Positions 14,868 through 23,367 are shown, counted from the first letter of the stretch. The stretch: 27,878 bases of DNA from an uncultured Steroidobacter sp. (GCA_946478975.1 CAMLEO010000058.1:1-27878), one strand, 5' to 3'. Translations and numbers: made by a program. Notes: a model not told the origin generated them from the sequence alone.

Positions 14868-17800
14868 CGGCGGCGACGGTTGCGAAAAAGGGATTGGCGT
14901 GGACTGGCATCGTCATCGCGGTGCTCATCGTCATCATCGTGGCAATGTTGCTGTGGGTGCTGAACACCCAGTCCGGCACGCGTTGGGCCGCTGCACGCGC
15001 CACGGCCGCGCTCGGCGGCAAGCTGTCGATTGAAGCGCTGGACGGCACGATTGCCGGTCCGCTGCATGCAACCAACCTTCGTTATAACGATCCGGCGACG
15101 GGCATCGACGCCCGCGTGCACGAGATTGCGCTCGATGTCGCGATGAACGATCTGTGGCATCAGCTCGTGCACGTCACGAATCTCGACGTCAACGGCGTCG
15201 ATGTGTTGATGCAAGAGCCCACCGAACCGCCGCCGCCCGAAGAGCCGAGCAAGCCTTTCACGTTGAAGCCGCCGATCAACATCGCGGTCGATTCGTTCCT
15301 GGCGCGCGATGTGAAAGTGCGCAAGCCGGAGGCCACGCTGGTCGAAGTCACGCGCGCGACGTTCGTCGGGCGCTGGACTGACGAAGCGCTGGCGGTGCAA
15401 ACATTGGACGTCCAGTCGCCGCAGGGCTTTGTGAAGTTCGCCGGCCGCGTCGGCCAGCCCAAGGTAAATGAGCGGGCCTTCATGGGCGAAGGCAAGGGTC
15501 AGTTCCGATGGACGGCGGGCGAGCAAACCTTCGCCGGCAGCCTGGACGCGAACGCGAACGACACCGACGCGACCGTCGGCAGCAAACTCACGTCGCCGCT
15601 GAGCGCGCAGCTCAATGCCAAGATCGCGCAGGCTGGCGATCATAAATGGCAGCTGCAGTTGGAAGTGCCTCGTTTCGACCCGCGCGATGAGTTGATGCCC
15701 GATTCGAGCTTGCAGAGTCTCGCTGCTTCGTTGCGTGGCGAAGGCACGTTCGAGCAGGGCGTCGTGTCCGGTCGAGTAATGATCAATGACGAGCCGTTGC
15801 AGCTGGATTCCGTGCGCTTCGCGCGCAGCGAGGAACGGCTCAACCTGCAAAGTCTGTTGCACATCGGCCAGACCGCGGGTGAGCTCAAGGCCGACGCCGA
15901 TATTCAGTTCTCGGAAAGGTCCTGGACCAGCAAGGTCAATGCGCTTTGGCACGATGTGGTCGTGCCGTCGGCGTGGGCAGGGCAGGAGCTGCACACGGGC
16001 GGCGAGCTCGCGTTCGATGGCAATCCGCAGCTCTATAACGCCAAGGGCAAACTCTCGCTCGGTCCGCCGAAGAAGATTGCCAATATCGCGCTTCAAGTTC
16101 GCGGCACGCCCGAGCTGGTCGAGTTGCAACAGTTCGATATCTTGCAAAAGCAAGGTCGGCTCGCGGCTACCGGCAAGGTGAACTTACAACCGCAGCTCGC
16201 ATGGACCGTCGACGCGCGCGGCCAGAATTTCGATCCCGGTGCGTTCGCGGTCGAATGGCCAGGCAGCCTCGGATTTCAGCTCGCGACCCGAGGCAAGATG
16301 ACTGACAAAGGTCCGGATGCGACGCTCAAGCTCACGCAGCTGCGCGGCAAGTTGCGAGGTCGACAGGTTTCGGGCGATGCGGATCTCGTGGTCACGGCAC
16401 CGTACTTGCCGGCGGGCACGCTCGCGCTCAACTCTGGTCAGAGCAAGTTGCGAGTCGATGCGGCGAAGGGCGAGCAAATCAACGCGACCATTGCGGTCGA
16501 CGTCGCGTCGTTGAACGACTGGTTGCCGAACGCAGGCGGTGGGTTGAACGCGAACTTCCGGGTGCAGGGTAAGTGGCCGGATATTTCCATCGACGGCAAC
16601 GCGCGCGGTCACGAGCTGCGCATGAACGAGATGCAGGCCAACGAGCTCGCACTCGATGCCGATGTGAAAAAGCCGCTGGATCCGGAAGGTTCGGTGAAGC
16701 TGCGGATCGCGGGTGTTGCCGCCGCGGGATTCACATTCGACACCGTTGAAGCAAACGCGTCGGGCAACTCGGCGTCACATCGCGCCGACCTCACGACGAC
16801 CGGTCAGCCGCTCGCGGTGTCGCTGGCCATGCAAGGCAGCCGCGAGAAAGACGGCTGGTCGGGATCGATGCAGCGGCTCGTGCTGGATGTGAAGAACGCC
16901 GCGCGCTTGAGTTTGCGGGAGCCGGTGAACATCGTCGTGACGGCGAAATCGGTCGACGTGTCGCGCGCCTGTTTCGTCGATCGTGACATCGCGCTGTGTG
17001 CGCAAGGCAACTTGCAGCCGGACGGCTCGATGCAGGCCAGTTACTCGCTCGACAATGTGCCATTGGCGCTGGCGAATTCGCTCTCGGACAAAGAGCTGCC
17101 GTTGCAGTTCAGCGGCATCCTTGCAGGCAAGGGCGACATCCGGCGCGACGCGCAGGGCAACCTGTTCGGCAACGCGAGCTTGCGTTCGCCGTCTGGAAAG
17201 ATGGCCCGCACGCTGGCGGTCGAGGAGGGTGCGGACAAACCGGCGGAACAGGAAACGTTGCTGTCGTATGACGATTTTCGTCTCGACGCGAATCTCGCCG
17301 GTCCCGATGCGCGGGCATCGATCAGCGCTCGCTTGCAACAAAACGGTTCGTTGCAAGGTGAGGGCCAGGTGCGGGGATTGAATCAGCCCAGCACCGAAGT
17401 GAACGGCAAGCTCAGTGCGAGCCTGCCGGACCTCGCACCGTTTGCGGTGTTCGCGCCGCAGCTCGCGAATGTTCACGGACGCATGGATGCGCAGGCGAGT
17501 GTCACCGGCACAGTGCAGGAGCCAGTGATTTCAGGCCAGGTGTCGGCTGCCGAGCTTGCAGCTGATATTCCCGCGGTTGGGTTGCATCTGAAGAATGGCA
17601 AGCTGGACGTTCGGCCGTCGTCGTCGCCGACCGACTTCCAGTTGTCCGGTGGCATTGGCTCCGGCGACGGCTCGCTGAGCTTTGCGGGCACGGCGAGCAC
17701 CACCGGTGCAGTCAACATGCGAGTCAACGGCGATCGTTTCCTCGCCGCGGATATTCCCGGCGCGAAAGTGATCATCACGCCGGATCTGGACATGGTGCGC

Positions 17801-18673
17801 AATGCCGAGCGCACCACGCTGACGGGCAAAGTCACGATCCCTGAAGCCGATGTGAATTTGCAGAAGCTGCCGCGCGGTGGTGACAAGGCGCAGGCGGCAT
17901 CGCCCGACGTGGTCGTGATCGATGCCGGAAAGACGCAAGAGGAAGCGGCTGAGCAAGCCATTCCGCTGTTCGCGGATATCACCATCGCGCTGGGCGAAAA
18001 GGTAAATCTCACCGGCTTCGGATTGCAGGCGCAGGTGGGCGGTCAGCTCGATGTGCGCGAACGGCCGGGCGCGGATACCGTGGGGTCGGGCACGGTGCGC
18101 GTGAGCGGAAAATATAAAGCGTACGGCCAGGATCTCACGATCCAGGAAGGCGAGCTGTTGTATGCGGCCACGCCTTTAGACAATCCGCGTCTGCGGATCG
18201 AAGCGACGCGCACTGTGGAAGATGTGGTTGCAGGCTTGCGCGTGCGAGGCAGCGCGCAAAGCCCCGAGCTCACGGTGTTCTCCGATCCGCCGATGGGCCA
18301 GGCGAATGCGCTGTCATATATCGTTGCCGGCAAGCCGCTCGATGAGATCGGCTCCGGCGAGGGTGAAGGCGATGCCGTGCAAGCCGCGACGCGCTCGCTC
18401 GGTGCGGCGGCTGGCGGGTTGCTCGCGAAGAACGTCGGCCGTCGCCTCGGTGCCGATGAGCTCAGCGTCAAAGAGGACGAAATGATCGGCGGCGCGGCGC
18501 TCACGGTCGGGCAATATTTGTCACCCCGTGTTTATCTGAGCTACGGCGTGGGCCTGTTCGAGCCCGGCGAAGTCGTTACACTTCGTTATAAGATCAATAG
18601 CGACCTGTCCGTGCAGGCTCAGCGCGGGCCTGAAGACACGCGCGCCGGTATCGAGTACCGGCGACAGAAGTAA
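14864..18673 (+). CDS. tamB: TamB-like translocation and assembly module protein (AsmA-like, DUF490)
   Basis: A 1269-residue protein whose ATG shares four bases (ATGA) with the tamA stop, which indicates translational coupling. A start 33 bases upstream is open but would overlap tamA further. One N-terminal membrane anchor (about residues 8-32, LAWTGIVIAVLIVIIVAMLL) is followed by a very long stretch of short beta strands, as expected for the TamB periplasmic groove. The C-terminal TamB domain is clear: LLYAATPLDNPRLRIEATR, VRGSAQSPELTVFSDPPM, ALSYIVAGKPLDE, and a last segment VYLSYGVGLFEPGEVVTLRY ending AGIEYRRQK. It spans the periplasm and delivers substrates or lipids to TamA. Length is within the usual range for the family. 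A proline-rich segment, EPTEPPPPEEPSKP, lies near residue 125. No terminator is seen after the stop. Confidence 0.95.
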   Translation: MTAATVAKKGLAWTGIVIAVLIVIIVAMLLWVLNTQSGTRWAAARATAALGGKLSIEALDGTIAGPLHATNLRYNDPATGIDARVHEIALDVAMNDLWHQLVHVTNLDVNGVDVLMQEPTEPPPPEEPSKPFTLKPPINIAVDSFLARDVKVRKPEATLVEVTRATFVGRWTDEALAVQTLDVQSPQGFVKFAGRVGQPKVNERAFMGEGKGQFRWTAGEQTFAGSLDANANDTDATVGSKLTSPLSAQLNAKIAQAGDHKWQLQLEVPRFDPRDELMPDSSLQSLAASLRGEGTFEQGVVSGRVMINDEPLQLDSVRFARSEERLNLQSLLHIGQTAGELKADADIQFSERSWTSKVNALWHDVVVPSAWAGQELHTGGELAFDGNPQLYNAKGKLSLGPPKKIANIALQVRGTPELVELQQFDILQKQGRLAATGKVNLQPQLAWTVDARGQNFDPGAFAVEWPGSLGFQLATRGKMTDKGPDATLKLTQLRGKLRGRQVSGDADLVVTAPYLPAGTLALNSGQSKLRVDAAKGEQINATIAVDVASLNDWLPNAGGGLNANFRVQGKWPDISIDGNARGHELRMNEMQANELALDADVKKPLDPEGSVKLRIAGVAAAGFTFDTVEANASGNSASHRADLTTTGQPLAVSLAMQGSREKDGWSGSMQRLVLDVKNAARLSLREPVNIVVTAKSVDVSRACFVDRDIALCAQGNLQPDGSMQASYSLDNVPLALANSLSDKELPLQFSGILAGKGDIRRDAQGNLFGNASLRSPSGKMARTLAVEEGADKPAEQETLLSYDDFRLDANLAGPDARASISARLQQNGSLQGEGQVRGLNQPSTEVNGKLSASLPDLAPFAVFAPQLANVHGRMDAQASVTGTVQEPVISGQVSAAELAADIPAVGLHLKNGKLDVRPSSSPTDFQLSGGIGSGDGSLSFAGTASTTGAVNMRVNGDRFLAADIPGAKVIITPDLDMVRNAERTTLTGKVTIPEADVNLQKLPRGGDKAQAASPDVVVIDAGKTQEEAAEQAIPLFADITIALGEKVNLTGFGLQAQVGGQLDVRERPGADTVGSGTVRVSGKYKAYGQDLTIQEGELLYAATPLDNPRLRIEATRTVEDVVAGLRVRGSAQSPELTVFSDPPMGQANALSYIVAGKPLDEIGSGEGEGDAVQAATRSLGAAAGGLLAKNVGRRLGADELSVKEDEMIGGAALTVGQYLSPRVYLSYGVGLFEPGEVVTLRYKINSDLSVQAQRGPEDTRAGIEYRRQK

Positions 18674-18829
18674 TGATTCAGTGCTCGGAACATTTCATGC
18701 TGGTCAGCGGGTAGTATCGCGAATCGTTTGGCGACCGGCATTGGGAGGCGGGTAACGTCGCCGCTCCGCGATTGATTTTGGTCGCCGGCGGCGTCCTACC
18801 TCCAGGGCATATCGGCTTCAGAGGCTCGC

Positions 18830-19750
18830 ATGCGTCATTTCGCCGCGCTCGTATTCATGGCGATTCCGCTGGTCGCGGCTGCCAAGGAAGACATCGAGTT
18901 CGTGGCCGAGCATCTGCCGGAGGTCGCGATGGACAATCGCTTTGCCACGCTGCCGATGTGGGGCGGCGTGGGTGAGACGGGCAGCGCCCGATATGAGCTG
19001 CAAGGCGCGTTCTCATCGTCGTCTTCCGCCGATCTCAAGATCGAAGGTCCGCTGCTCGGCCTGTCGTGGCAGCGCAGCTTGAGCGCAACGAGCCGCTTGG
19101 GACTGCTGGCGTTCTACGATTCCCTGCAGTTGAAGGCCAGCGACGACAGTCGGCAATTACAAACATTGTTCGCGCCGCAGACGCCGATCGAGCGGCCGGT
19201 GGACGCTCACTTCACCAACCTCGACGGCACCGCGACCGACTTCGGCGGCGGTGTGTTCTGGTCGCACTTCTCGGAAGAGGGGTTTCTCGGCGCTCACACC
19301 TGGATCACAGGGCTGATGTGGCAACGGGTCGAGCTGCGCGACTATCGGCTCGACTACGAGCTCACCGCCGGCCCGCAGAAGGGCATGCGCGGACAGATCG
19401 ACTTCGATACGCACTACGATCATTTCTCTCCGCTGGTCGGTCTGCAGCTGCAGCGTTTGTACGGCGAATGGTCGTTCTCACCGCACGCGCTGGTCGCCTA
19501 TCCGCTGCCGCGGCGGGGATTCCAAGGTCACATCACCGGCCCTGACTTCGACATCTCCGGCAACACTGCGCAGGCCGGCGCCGGCAAGCACTTCGGCGAT
19601 CCTTCCGTTACTTTGGGCCTGACGATGACGTATCTGCCCGCGCACCTTTCATTTGACGTCGGCACGTTCGTTTCGCAGGCGCTGCTGGAAAGCAGGATTC
19701 ATCGCGGCATCGAGCGCAACCTGCTGCTGTCGTTCAGTTGGACGCACTGA
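18830..19750 (+). CDS. Exported protein of unknown function, probable outer-membrane beta-barrel
   Basis: A 306-residue protein I do not recognise. The signal peptide covers residues 1 to about 18 (MRHFAALVFMAIPLVAAA). The mature protein is rich in alternating, aromatic, strand-like segments: ARYELQGAFSS, LLGLSWQRSLS, RLGLLAFYDSLQL, GGGVFWSHF, TWITGLMWQRVELRDYRLDYEL, HFSPLVGLQLQRLYGEWSFSPHALVAYP, SVTLGLTMTYLPAHLSFDVGTF and LLLSFSWTH. This pattern suggests a 10- or 12-strand barrel with short turns. The last residue is His rather than the usual Phe or Trp, but the end SFSW is compatible with a closing strand. It lies 156 bases after tamB on the same strand, so it could share the transcript or be a TamAB client; that is inference. 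The 7-base gap to the opposite 2H gene leaves no room for a terminator. A secreted beta-rich soluble protein is the main alternative. Confidence 0.75.
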   Translation: MRHFAALVFMAIPLVAAAKEDIEFVAEHLPEVAMDNRFATLPMWGGVGETGSARYELQGAFSSSSSADLKIEGPLLGLSWQRSLSATSRLGLLAFYDSLQLKASDDSRQLQTLFAPQTPIERPVDAHFTNLDGTATDFGGGVFWSHFSEEGFLGAHTWITGLMWQRVELRDYRLDYELTAGPQKGMRGQIDFDTHYDHFSPLVGLQLQRLYGEWSFSPHALVAYPLPRRGFQGHITGPDFDISGNTAQAGAGKHFGDPSVTLGLTMTYLPAHLSFDVGTFVSQALLESRIHRGIERNLLLSFSWTH

Positions 19751-19757
19751 TTCGGCG

Positions 19758-20468
19758 TCAATGTGAGGATCGCCAGAGCTCTTTGCGTGCCGTGCCGTCG
19801 TTGCCCAGCTGATAAACCGCCACGTCGGCGATCTTGAATTTCTCCGCCGCGGGCAGCTGCGGCTTCAGCTTTTCCGTCGACGATTCATCGCCGATGCCGA
19901 TCGTGATGTGCGGCTTGAATCCCTCGCCCGTATGTTTGTCGAGATACGTACGGACGTACTTGATCGTCTCATCGTTTATATCTCGCTCGTCCTTGCTGGT
20001 TACGAATGCTTCCGCGCCGCCGGTGTCGACTGCATACGGGCGTAGTGCTTGAACCAGTTGTTCCTGCGTCGCTGTGAGTTCCGGGCTTTTCTCCAGCGAC
20101 ACGCTCAACATCTGCGCTCCATTCCACGGCGTCGGCTCCAGACCTCGCACTGTCAGCTCGCGCCCCACCAGGGGATGCCGAGACAACACGCGCTCGATAT
20201 CGCTATACACCTTCGGCAAGTCCTGCGTACGAACGAACTCGTGCACCAGCGAAATGTGAGCTGCGTGCGTGGCATCAAGCGCAAAGCTCTTCGGTTGGTC
20301 CTTGCGCAAACGTTCATTGAGCTGCTGCGCGCGCGTTTGCATCGGTTTATCCGGCAGCACGAGCACGTTGATCGCCGTGACCGGCGCCTGCTCCTGCGCT
20401 GCATGTGTAGTCGAAACGCTGCCCGCGAGGACCACCGCCAGGGTCGCCAAAGCTTTGCCAATAAACAT
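19758..20468 (-). CDS. Exported 2H phosphoesterase-like protein (2'-5' RNA ligase/LigT fold)
   Basis: A 236-residue protein starting at ATG 20468, nine bases after GGGAGG, which decides this start over an ATG 13 codons upstream. The signal peptide covers residues 1-23 and ends THA. Two H-x-(S/T) motifs about 115 residues apart define the 2H phosphoesterase superfamily: His71-Ile-Ser73 followed by LVHEF, and His187-Ile-Thr189 in GFKPHITIGIG. Known members cut or form 2',5'- or cyclic phosphodiesters, such as RNA 2',3'-cyclic ends or cyclic nucleotides, and are usually cytoplasmic, so export is unusual. The substrate is unknown. Strand-like segments INVLVLP and MLSVSLE fit the two-lobe fold. 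It is convergent with the 18830 gene and divergent from the toxin-antitoxin operon, with a 142-base gap. Confidence 0.75.
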   Translation of the reverse strand: MFIGKALATLAVVLAGSVSTTHAAQEQAPVTAINVLVLPDKPMQTRAQQLNERLRKDQPKSFALDATHAAHISLVHEFVRTQDLPKVYSDIERVLSRHPLVGRELTVRGLEPTPWNGAQMLSVSLEKSPELTATQEQLVQALRPYAVDTGGAEAFVTSKDERDINDETIKYVRTYLDKHTGEGFKPHITIGIGDESSTEKLKPQLPAAEKFKIADVAVYQLGNDGTARKELWRSSH

Positions 20469-20557
20469 GAGGCCTCCCGAATCTTGGGATTGGGTGCATG
20501 CCTCCAAACTTCCGGCGAGTACCGAGGTTCCGTCGCTCCGTGAGAGCAGGGTCGCAG

Positions 20558-20586
20558 TTGCGGTAGGTCCTTTAAAGGACTATATT
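20558..20586 (+). promoter_or_regulatory. Toxin-antitoxin promoter with palindromic operator in the spacer
   Basis: A -35 TTGCGG (20558-20563) is separated by exactly 17 bases from a -10 TATATT (20581-20586). The last fourteen spacer bases are a perfect palindrome, GTCCTTTAAAGGAC (20567-20580). A bound antitoxin or toxin-antitoxin complex would block RNA polymerase, matching the autoregulation usual for these operons. The GAGGAGG ribosome site and ATG follow at once. Confidence 0.7.
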
Positions 20587-20610
20587 CAGTCTTCTTGAGG
20601 AGGCTTACTC

Positions 20611-20886
20611 ATGCGCTATTCCACCCAGATCAAGCCCATCAGCTACCTGAAGGCGAACGCGGCGGAAGTTTTGGAAGAGCTGAATCAGCTGCGCAAGCCG
20701 CTCATCATCACGCAGAACGGTGAGGCAAAAGCGGTCCTTCAGGACGTGGCCAGTTACGAGGAGACTCAGGAGGCGATGGCGCTTCTAAAGATCCTGGCCC
20801 TCGGCAACCAGCAGATCGCCCAAGGCAAGGTGAAGCCGGTTAGTGACGTCGTGAAGCGGCTGCGCGGTCAAAAGGTCAGCGACTGA
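20611..20886 (+). CDS. Type II antitoxin, Phd/YefM family
   Basis: A 91-residue protein with a strong GAGGAGG ribosome site. The N-terminal half, beginning TQIKPISYLKANAAEVLEELNQLRKPLIITQNGEAKAVL, is the classic Phd/YefM DNA-binding and dimerisation fold, in which short arms precede the ITQNGEAKAVL hairpin. Residues about 52-91 form an acidic helix (YEETQEAMALLKILALGNQQIAQ) expected to wrap and neutralise the toxin. The last base of its TGA is the first base of the toxin ATG, so translation is coupled. It is likely to repress its own promoter through the palindrome 31 bases upstream of its start. Confidence 0.92.
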   Translation: MRYSTQIKPISYLKANAAEVLEELNQLRKPLIITQNGEAKAVLQDVASYEETQEAMALLKILALGNQQIAQGKVKPVSDVVKRLRGQKVSD

Positions 20887-21212
20887 TGCGTTACGAAGTG
20901 CTCCTCACCGAGGATGCGGAGCAGGATCTCGAAGATCTGTATGCATACATCGCGAAGTTTGATTCGCCAAAGCAAGCGGATTACGTGCTTGAGCGGCTGC
21001 TCGAAGTAGCGGAAAGTCTGGCGACTTCCCCCGACCGCGGCACTCAGCCGAACGAGTTCCGCTCTCTCGGAATCCAAGAGTACCGGCAAGTGTTCTTCAA
21101 GCCCTATCGAGCGATCTATCGCGTGCTCGACAAGAAAGTTGTTATCTATGTGATCGCCGATGGCCGCCGCGACATGCAGAGCTTGCTCTCCCGCCGGTTG
21201 CTCCGCGGCTAG
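20886..21212 (+). CDS. Type II toxin, RelE/ParE superfamily
   Basis: A 108-residue protein overlapping the antitoxin by one base. It shows the RelE/ParE fold: an opening strand YEVLLTEDAEQDLEDLYAYIAKF, a helix pair around QADYVLERLLEVAESLATSPDRG, and the closing strands GIQEYRQVFFKPYRAIYRVLDKKVVIYVIADGRRDMQSLLSRRLL. The YRAIYRV and VIYVIADGRRD strands are the most conserved. ParE members poison DNA gyrase and RelE members cut mRNA on the ribosome. The segment RDMQSLLSRRLL looks ParE-like, but the target cannot be settled from sequence. There is no clear terminator before the convergent quinone oxidoreductase. Confidence 0.9.
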   Translation: MRYEVLLTEDAEQDLEDLYAYIAKFDSPKQADYVLERLLEVAESLATSPDRGTQPNEFRSLGIQEYRQVFFKPYRAIYRVLDKKVVIYVIADGRRDMQSLLSRRLLRG

Positions 21213-21350
21213 TCGCCCGTTTTGAGTATCGGCGAAGCGATGTGCAGAGCTGCTGAGACGCCGAAATGCGGTCTGCCTGCAACGCCAAAGCTTCGAAACG
21301 CCGGTCGCGAAAAGCACGGCTGCTTTGCAGACGACCACGAGCGAGAGTAA

Positions 21351-22352
21351 CTACGGCAGCAACACCGTCGCCCCCGTCGTCTCTCTGCCTTCCAGCCTTC
21401 GCTGAGCTTCCGCCACCTTCGCCAGGGGCAGGCGAGTGTGCACTGGAATCTTCACGGCGCCGCTGGCGACGACGTCGAAGAGATCGTTGCTCATGGAGAT
21501 CACGTCCTCGCGTCGTGTAAGGTGATGGAACAGCAGTTGCCAGGTAGCGAACAGCGAGCCTTTTTTCATCAGCAGCATGATGTCGAATGGCTCGATGGGG
21601 CCGGAGGCGGAGCCGAAGCTCACGAAATGGCCGAAGGGGCGGAGGCAGTCGAGGGAGGCGGGGAAGGTGGCTTTGCCGACGCCGTCGTAAACGACGTGGC
21701 AGCCTTCGCCGCGGGTGATCTCTTTGACGCGTGCGGCGAAATCTTCGGTGCGATAGTTAATGACGTAGTCGCAACCGTTCTTGAGCGCAAGCGCGGCCTT
21801 TTCGGGCGAGCCGACGGTGCCGATCACTGTCGCGCCAAGATGTTTCGCCCATTGCGTGAGAATCAAACCAACGCCGCCCGCCGCTGCGTGGACCAGAATC
21901 GTGTGACCCCGCTCGACGCGGAACGTCCGGCGCAGCAGGTATTGCGCCGTGAGTCCCTTGAGCATCATCGCCGCGCCTGTTTCGAAATCAATCGCACTCG
22001 GTAGATGCACGGCGAAGTGCGCCGGAACGATGCGCTCCTCCGCGTACGAACCCAATGTTTCAACATACGCGACCCGATCGCCAGGTGCGAACTCACGTAC
22101 GCCTTCGCCAACCGCGACCACTTCACCCGCGCCTTCATTCCCCGGAATGAAGGGCAAGCCCGGCGGTGCATACGCGCCGGTGCGAAAGTAAACATCGACG
22201 AAGTTGAGCCCGATCGCACGATTGCGCACGCGAATTTCGCCCGGCCCGGGCGCGCCGATCGCGACATCTTCATAGGTGAGCACTTCGGGTCCACCATGAC
22301 GATGAATACGAATCGCCTTCACGGTCCGACGCAGCTCGCTGCTTTGATTCAT
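21351..22352 (-). CDS. Zinc-independent quinone oxidoreductase (NADPH:quinone reductase-like MDR family)
   Basis: A 333-residue protein of the medium-chain dehydrogenase/reductase superfamily, quinone oxidoreductase branch. The N-terminal GroES-like domain carries LNFVDVYFRTGAY and PFIPGNEGAGEVVAVG, the QOR signature that lacks the structural zinc cysteines. The Rossmann domain has VHAAAGGVGLILTQWAK (Ala157-Gly162, nucleotide-binding AAGGVG), then VIGTVGSPEKAALA, where Ser and Lys favour NADPH. Cytoplasmic enzymes of this group reduce quinones or alpha,beta-unsaturated carbonyls. The ATG at 22352 (MNQSSE) gives the usual family length; an ATG 19 codons upstream adds a non-conserved leader. 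It is divergent from a LysR regulator, a common arrangement that suggests control by it. Confidence 0.92.
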   Translation of the reverse strand: MNQSSELRRTVKAIRIHRHGGPEVLTYEDVAIGAPGPGEIRVRNRAIGLNFVDVYFRTGAYAPPGLPFIPGNEGAGEVVAVGEGVREFAPGDRVAYVETLGSYAEERIVPAHFAVHLPSAIDFETGAAMMLKGLTAQYLLRRTFRVERGHTILVHAAAGGVGLILTQWAKHLGATVIGTVGSPEKAALALKNGCDYVINYRTEDFAARVKEITRGEGCHVVYDGVGKATFPASLDCLRPFGHFVSFGSASGPIEPFDIMLLMKKGSLFATWQLLFHHLTRREDVISMSNDLFDVVASGAVKIPVHTRLPLAKVAEAQRRLEGRETTGATVLLP

Positions 22353-22418
22353 TGCTGTCACTCGACACCATCCATTCACGAGTGAGCAAGATAGCGCCGG
22401 GACAGCCATCGTCGTAGA

Positions 22419-22437
22419 CTGATATCGGATACATCAG
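22419..22437. promoter_or_regulatory. Candidate LysR-binding inverted repeat in the qor-lysR gap
   Basis: CTGAT (22419-22423) and ATCAG (22433-22437) form an interrupted palindrome with nine bases between, placed 13 bases before the LysR ATG in the 97-base divergent gap. LysR proteins typically bind such dyads and repress their own gene while controlling the neighbour. The arms are only five bases, so this is tentative. Confidence 0.4.
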
Positions 22438-22449
22438 CCTTCAAGAATC

Positions 22450-23367
22450 ATGATATCTGAGCAGATCGGCCTGGACCTTCTTCGCACCTACGTGGCGATC
22501 TGCCGCCAGGGCAGCTTGAGCCGCGTGGCGGCGCAGACCGGCCGAACGCAATCGGCGTTGAGCATGCAGATGCGACGCCTCGAAGGCCTGCTTGAACGAC
22601 ATTTGTTTCAGCGAACCGGTCGCGGCGTCGTGCCCACCGCCGAGGGCGAAATCTTTCTCGGCTACGCGACTCGTATTCTTGCGTTGAGCGATGAAGCGGT
22701 GGCCCGCTTGCGGCACACGGAAATCAAAGGCGGCGTTCGCATCGGCCTCGCCGAAGAAGTCTCCGCCGCGGTGTTGCCGTCGATGATCGGGCGACTCCAT
22801 CGCGCGTATCCCGACATCGAGCTCGATGTCATCGTTGACGACAGCAGTTCGCTTGCACGACTGTGGCGCGAAGAAGAGTTGGACATCGTGATCGGCACGA
22901 CCGCTGCCATCGTCCGCGATGCATTGATCGCATGGAACGTCGAACTGCAGTGGGTCTGCGCGCTCGACTACGTTCCCGATTCGGATCGGCCGCTCAATCT
23001 CGTCACATTCGCTTCGCCATGCCTGTGGCGTCGACGCATGCTCGATGCGCTGGTTGCGTCAGGCCGTGAGCATCGGATCGCATTCACGACGCAAAGCGTG
23101 ACGGCGTTGCAAGCGGCCATCGAGAACGGGCTCGGTGTGGGGCTGCTGCCGCCCGAATCCATTCGCGTGAATTCGATGCGAGCGCTGCCGACATCGGCCG
23201 GCGTCCCGGACGCCTTGACCGTACAATACGGTTTGTATGCAAACGATCGGCGCACGCAGGTCGTCAACGCTGCGATCGAAGTGCTTCGCGCCGGGATCCC
23301 GAGCGCCGCGATCAGCCGTCGAGATCCTCGAACTCCGGTGCCACGTCGTCGCCGCTCACGCGCGTGA
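22450..23367 (+). CDS. LysR-family transcriptional regulator (LrhA/HexA-like N-terminus)
   Basis: A 305-residue protein with the winged helix at about residues 8-67: LDLLRTYVAICRQGSLSRVAA, then GRTQSALSMQMRRLEGLL as recognition helix, then HLFQRTGRGVVPTAEGEIFL. The RTQSALSMQMRRLE form and the later GYATRILALSDEAV resemble the LrhA/HexA subgroup. The effector domain begins VRIGLAEEVSAAVLPSMIG, with a second lobe through FASPCLWRRRMLDAL and AAIENGLGVGLLP. The inducer is unknown. The ATG at 22450 lacks a clear ribosome site. The final 19 or so residues (RRDPRTPVPRRRRSRA) are strongly basic and are encoded where the gene overlaps the opposite YkgJ-type gene by 56 bases. They look like an added tail rather than part of the family fold. 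It is divergent from the quinone oxidoreductase. Confidence 0.93.
   Translation: MISEQIGLDLLRTYVAICRQGSLSRVAAQTGRTQSALSMQMRRLEGLLERHLFQRTGRGVVPTAEGEIFLGYATRILALSDEAVARLRHTEIKGGVRIGLAEEVSAAVLPSMIGRLHRAYPDIELDVIVDDSSSLARLWREEELDIVIGTTAAIVRDALIAWNVELQWVCALDYVPDSDRPLNLVTFASPCLWRRRMLDALVASGREHRIAFTTQSVTALQAAIENGLGVGLLPPESIRVNSMRALPTSAGVPDALTVQYGLYANDRRTQVVNAAIEVLRAGIPSAAISRRDPRTPVPRRRRSRA

Noticed and set aside
14582..16153. Minus-strand open frame of 523 codons across the tamA-tamB junction
   Set aside because: It spans two real overlapping genes, is arginine/histidine-rich in the manner of shadow frames, and has no family motif.
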